From assembly GCA_009809945.1 (NCBI GenBank), contig WTPW01000186.1:232233-296232 (forward strand): a stretch of DNA of 64,000 bases. The letters are read 5' to 3'. The position numbers were made by a program, and so were the translations under genes. The notes under the pieces were generated by a model. It was not told the DNA's origin and searched no databases. It saw only the letters and a program-made list of their open reading frames with translations. Of this stretch, positions 59,531-64,000 are shown one piece after another; the first letter of the stretch is position 1, and the number at the start of each line of letters is the position of its first letter. Origin of the DNA: Gigaspora margarita. Its lineage: Eukaryota > Glomeromycota > Glomeromycetes > Diversisporales > Gigasporaceae.

Positions 59531-60580
59531 AGTGTGAAGGGCTACCTGTGCCTGTAATAGCACTAGTTTATTTTTTTTATTTTATTTTATTCTTTTTCCT
59601 TCTATTTTTTTCTCTTTTCTTCTTTACTTCACCTATATACATAGCCACCTACACACTCAACCAGTTAGTACATGTAAAGGATAAGGCGCAAAGATAGAAG
59701 TAGTAAATTGTTTCCTGATCTGTAAATCACTCGTGAACTTATTCATGAAATTCACTTTCACGCCTTTATAGCATTTATTCACGAAGTTGCAGTTATTCGC
59801 AAAGCTATATTTATTCACTTTCTTGCATTTATCGACTAAGTTCAATAGTCTAAGCCTGTGTGCAAATAAGAATGTAAAAAGTATTTAAGTGATAGTTCTG
59901 TCGCCTTTAATAAAGATAACTCAGTTGAGTTTGATACTTCAAAACCATAATAGTAGAAGTAGTAACTCCCATAGTTAATAACTTGTCTCCAAAAACTCAT
60001 CCTTATATACTTTTCACTATTGTCATAAACCCTTGTTACCAGTTTTGTAAAGAGTTAACCTTTGAAATTAGAGTAAAAGTGTTAACATAGTATAGTCTCT
60101 ATCTATTTATCCCGATAGTATTACCCATAAAAGAAAGTGAAAGAACTTAAGTCGTAGTACTTACCTATTTATACTAAAAACCTTGATTAGTCACCTGCTC
60201 TATTGTTACTACAAATAAGGCAAGACTTAGCTACCTTATTTATCGAACAATCGATATTCCCGTGATCACTTACCATTTGATCGACCTTGAAACCCTGTGA
60301 TCTATAATTTTTGGTTTCTGACTGCCTCTAGCTGCCGGTGGAATTTAATCGAGTCCAATCAGAACTACCACATGATATCGTGAACGAAGTTCATAATTGA
60401 AATTGGATATTAAATCTCCAAGACCTCGGAACCCTAAAACCTGAACCAAATCAACTTTGCCTCTTTCTGCCTACCACCTCAAGGTTTAGAAGTCTTAAGC
60501 ACTTGTGGAGTTAATTTAGTTATTGTTATTAGTTATAGTGATTAAAATTAGACAAAAAGTATAATTTTCACTTTCTCAAT
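59530..60580 (+). repeat. Possible 5' LTR and leader of gypsy element 3
   Basis: A low-repeat block precedes the gag start. It may begin TGTGAAGGGCTACC (59,530) and end near CTTTCTCA (60,576), followed by TTGGTAGTGACTGTGAGATC as a candidate primer-binding site. No second LTR lies in the window, so the borders are guesses. Confidence 0.3.
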
Positions 60581-60707
60581 TGGTAGTGACTGTGAGATCG
60601 AATTATCCCATTTATATGCGAGATTGAACTACTAACCAAAACCCTCTCTACAAAAACTTCCTTTTTAAAGGAAATTTAATTTAGTTTAGCTAGTTTTAAA
60701 CTTCAAG

Positions 60708-61660
60708 ATGTCCGATATAGCCAATTTTGATATTGAGAAACCCATTAAAGAGGAAAGACCACTTCCTCTATATGAACCCCGAAATAATGAAGACCCACAT
60801 GACAACTGTAATCAAGCCCAGAATCTTCTTTGAGATATTGCCTGAGCCTTCAGGATGTAGCCCAACATAAGGTGCTGGCTGCTTCTAGAAAAAATAACTG
60901 GGTACATGTACTAACCTTCAAGAAAGAAGAAGATGAGGACCCAGTGGAATGGGTCGAAGCCTTTAAATGAGCTGCAGATGCCAACAACTGGGATAGGGCT
61001 AGAAAAATTAAAATTGCTTCAGGGCATCTGGCAGGAATTGCCGCCAGTTAGTATAATACAAAAAAGATGACCTTCTCTACTGGGATGATAATGACAATCC
61101 TGAGGACAGCTTTGTCCAGTCATTCATCAAATATTTTGCAACCCCAGAAAGGAGACACCAAGGCAATTAGAATTAACAAACCTAAAGCAAAAAGAGAAAG
61201 AAAAGGTAGACCGATATATATATCAGTTTAAAAAATTGCTAAAAAGAGTTGATCCGGACTACCAAATACCTGCTGCATATGTTATTTGAATGTTTATGGG
61301 AGGACTATATGAAAAAATTGCTGCCTTAATGTTTGCCAACGATTTTGAGACCTTAGATACCACTATAGTCAAAGCAAGGAAAATAGAGACTGCCAGTACT
61401 ATGAAAAGCAGGAACCAACCTCCCAAGCTCTTGATGATTTGACAATAAAAATGCAACAAATGGCAGTAAATTATGAAAAATTAACTACTGCTTTGTCTGC
61501 CAGAGTTGAGACCGTTGGCTTCAAGCCTCTACCAATACGCCCGACCCCAATTTACACATTACCAACCTCAAAGGACCAGAAATGAAGGGGTCACATGCTA
61601 TAATTGCAGTGAGCAAGGCCATTTTGCTAGGAATTGTCTGGCCGAATGATGCCAGTCTAC
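60708..61660 (+). pseudogene. Gag region of gypsy element 3
   Basis: Starts MSDIANFDIEKPIKEE. A capsid-like stretch rich in W, Q and K follows (near 60,950-61,400), and a CCHC knuckle CYNCSEQGHFARNC (61,600-61,642) closes it. Fossil with several breaks. The gag protein would have formed the particle and bound RNA. Confidence 0.75.
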
Positions 61661-61724
61661 TAGGAATTTTTCTCCTACCATAGGAAGAAATAGGACCCAA
61701 TCTAGAAATATTAATATGTGTGAT

Positions 61725-61986
61725 TATAGATAGGAGTGAAATTACTCTTCTTAATAAGAAGTTTTTGTTGAAATTGTTGAAATTAGTTGATAGTGAAATT
61801 GGTAAAATTAGTTTTTCAATATTAAAAAATAATTTAAATTATGCCAAAAATTACTTAAAACTAAGTTAAATCAAATACAATAATTGTTTTAGACTTAATT
61901 TATAGATTTATTAAAAATGTTGAAATTATTGTTGAAATTATTGTTGAAATTAAAAAAATTGAAAATGAATTTCACCCCCAACTATA
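61725..61986. mobile_element. MITE inside gypsy element 3
   Basis: TATAGATAGGAGTGAAATT and, inverted, TATAGTTGGGGGTGAAATT are the ends. The interior is rich in GTTGAAATT. TA(TA) flanks suggest a TA target. Confidence 0.7.
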
Positions 61987-62129
61987 TATGTGATATTGTT
62001 ACAAATAGTAGCAACCAAGAAATATATGTGGTAAAAGATGTGAAAGACCTGAATCTAATAACAATTGGGACAAAAGGTTAAGGAAGCGGGTTGCATCCAA
62101 TCTAGAACAAGATAACCCACCTAACCAAC

Positions 62130-64000
62130 ATATGACAATGGAAGAAATTGTTCCAGAACCTACCACAACCTCTTTACCAACCCTGGTTGAGGTTACCAAT
62201 CAGATTCGAAGGTATAGAAGTCCCTCTATAGTGGACCTAATTCCCCCTTATAATATCGCAGAGGACCTGTTGAGTCAGCATGCCAATGCCACTTATGGTC
62301 AACTATTACAAGTGTCTAAGCAGCAGCAAATTTATCACAGGCCTTACAGCACCCTATTATCCCTACAACCGAGACTAACATGGTTAAAAATAATCTCGAG
62401 CAAAGGACCTCTACAGCAAAATACCATATTAGGATCAAAAATAATCCTATACTAGCTGTATTAGACTCTGAAGCTGCTGTTAGCATAATATCCATAAAAT
62501 TAGCCAAGAAACTTAGTCTTACTATAACTAAGCCTTCTACTATAGTAGTCATTATTGCAAATAGTACCTGTGAGCAGGCTCTAGAAAAATTAGAAGATGT
62601 AAAATTGATCATACAAAGTGTCATGGTATCTACTGATTTTCAAGTTATCAAAAATCCAGATGAAATGATGCTGCTGGGAATAGATTGGTTCCAAAAGGTC
62701 CATGTCTGGCTCCATTTTGATGAAAAGAAGCTGTTTTTTGATACCTGGGAAAGAATTTAGAAATACCCATATATCAAGCCAAAGAAGATAAAATCAAATT
62801 ACTCCAAGATGAAATCGATGATGAAAAAGACTTCTTCAATAACTATGAGAAAGAAAATGATCTCAAAGAGGTTGAAAGTTACTATACTGAAAAGGTAGTA
62901 ATAGATGAAGACAATCTGGCCATATACTTAACTTCTATAGAAGAACTTCTCACTCTGAACACAAGTAAACAAACTGAACTGACCCCTGAAGAAATTATAG
63001 AAAAATTAGTTAAGGATGCAACATTAAATAAAAAACAAAAGAAAAAAGCAAAGCTTGTCTTAAGAAAATTTCAAGAACTCTTCGCTACTGGGTTGCACCA
63101 AATCAGTCAGTATCAGGAAGTCCAACACAAAATTGTTACTGGTGATGCCAAACCCATCAAGCAATTAGCTTACTAAATTGCTCCTGACAAGAGAATTTCT
63201 TAAATAAATAAATTGAAGAATTGTTAAAAAATGGGTTGATAAGTAAAATTAAAAGCCCATGAACCTCTTTGGTAGTCATAGTTCCAAAAAATAGTAAACT
63301 TAGACTATGCATCAATTATAGGAAATTAAATGCAGTCACAAAAAAGGATGCTTTCTCTTTACTATATATTGACAACCTACTAGAGACATTTGGAAAGCAG
63401 AATAGTTTTCTTCACTTGACCTGGCCAGTGGGTACTGGCAAATATGGATATCTGAGAATGATAGAGAGAAAATGGCCTTTGTAACCAAGCAGGGCATCTA
63501 TGCCTTTAATGTAATGCTATTTGGTTTATGTAATGCTCCGGCCACATTCCAAAAGGCAATGAACTATATCCTATATGAACATATAGAAAAGTTTGTTGCT
63601 GTATATTTAGATGATATAATTATCTACTCTAATACCTACCAGAACTATCTGGAACACGTAGCAGAAGTCTTTCTCAAATTAGTTGTAGCAGGATTAAAAC
63701 TAAACCCAAATAAGTGTGAACTATTCAAAAACAATATAAAATTTTTGGGACATATAGTGGAAAAAGATGGAATTAGACCAGATGAAGAGAAAGTCTTTAA
63801 AGTAAAAAATTTCCCTATACCTATCAACCTATGTCAGCTACGGACTCTTCTCAGTCAGCTTTGTATTACTGGCAGTTTATTCTGAATTTTGCCACTATAG
63901 CAAAACCTCTACACAAACTATTAGAAAAAGGAGTAAAATTTGAATGGGGTATTGAGCAAGAAAATGCCTTCCAAAGCCTTAAAAACCATCTAATAACTGC
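62130..64000 (+). pseudogene. Protease and reverse transcriptase region of gypsy element 3
   Basis: A protease-like domain lies at 62,440-62,760 (AVLDS... followed by MLLGIDWF), then an acidic linker. RT motifs follow: RLCINYRKLN, FGLCNAPATFQKAMN, YLDDIIIYSN, LNPNKCELF and FLGHIVEKDGI. The end of the window has the beginning of the RNase H. The fossil has some breaks, and integrase lies beyond the window. Confidence 0.85.

Larger units (their letters stand above)
60708..64000 (+). mobile_element. Ty3/gypsy LTR retrotransposon 3, gag to RNase H start
   Basis: Plus strand, same family type as elements 1 and 2. Order: gag from 60,708, zinc knuckle near 61,600, protease near 62,460, RT from about 63,170 with the catalytic YLDD box near 63,607, and the beginning of RNase H at the window edge. 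It is broken in several places but better preserved than the other two, so likely younger. A MITE lies between gag and protease. Confidence 0.85.

Overview
The window is AT-rich eukaryotic DNA made almost entirely of nested transposable elements. No ordinary single-copy host gene could be recognised. LINE proteins, hAT and Tc1/mariner-type MITEs, Ty3/gypsy fragments, introns of about 66 bp and CCCTAA-type motifs suggest a repeat-rich fungus. The ORF1/ORF2 style of the LINE and the transposase-like gene at 27-31 kb resemble what I remember from arbuscular mycorrhizal fungi (Glomeromycotina). That assignment is inference from memory, not a search result.

Layout, left to right. 0-1.5 kb: 3' pol part of a broken Ty3/gypsy element on the minus strand. 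1.5-4.6 kb: 3' half of a LINE (minus) ending in a 77-base A-tail. 4.6-21.1 kb: a 16.4-kb segment holding a SINE, a non-autonomous hAT element, many MITEs, satellite-like arrays and one unrecognised decayed coding stretch. 21.1-25.9 kb: 5' half of the same LINE. 25.9-26.5 kb: the gypsy element resumes. So the LINE went into the gypsy element (9-15 bp target duplication now 24 kb apart), and the 16.4-kb segment later split the LINE inside its reverse transcriptase.

26.6-31.7 kb: a transposon-like unit with 34-bp terminal inverted repeats and a TAA target duplication. It carries one large minus-strand gene with two short introns and a candidate DDE catalytic triad, which fits no superfamily I can name; this is the best candidate for a little-described system. 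31.9-38.1 kb: inverted-repeat elements (one with an 846-base assembly gap, one a 3.2-kb foldback, one Tc1-like). 38.1-45.5 kb: gag-protease half of a second Ty3/gypsy element (minus), with a probable 5' LTR, invaded by a hAT element and a small MITE. 45.5-54.2 kb: palindromic tandem repeats and many MITEs. 54.6-58.2 kb: a satellite of about 115-bp units interrupted by three MITEs. 59.5-64 kb: 5' part of a third Ty3/gypsy element (plus), running off the window.

The biology is insertion history rather than a pathway. All protein-coding elements seen are broken. Several insertions can be dated relative to each other by nesting, and one MITE insertion has a related empty site within the window.
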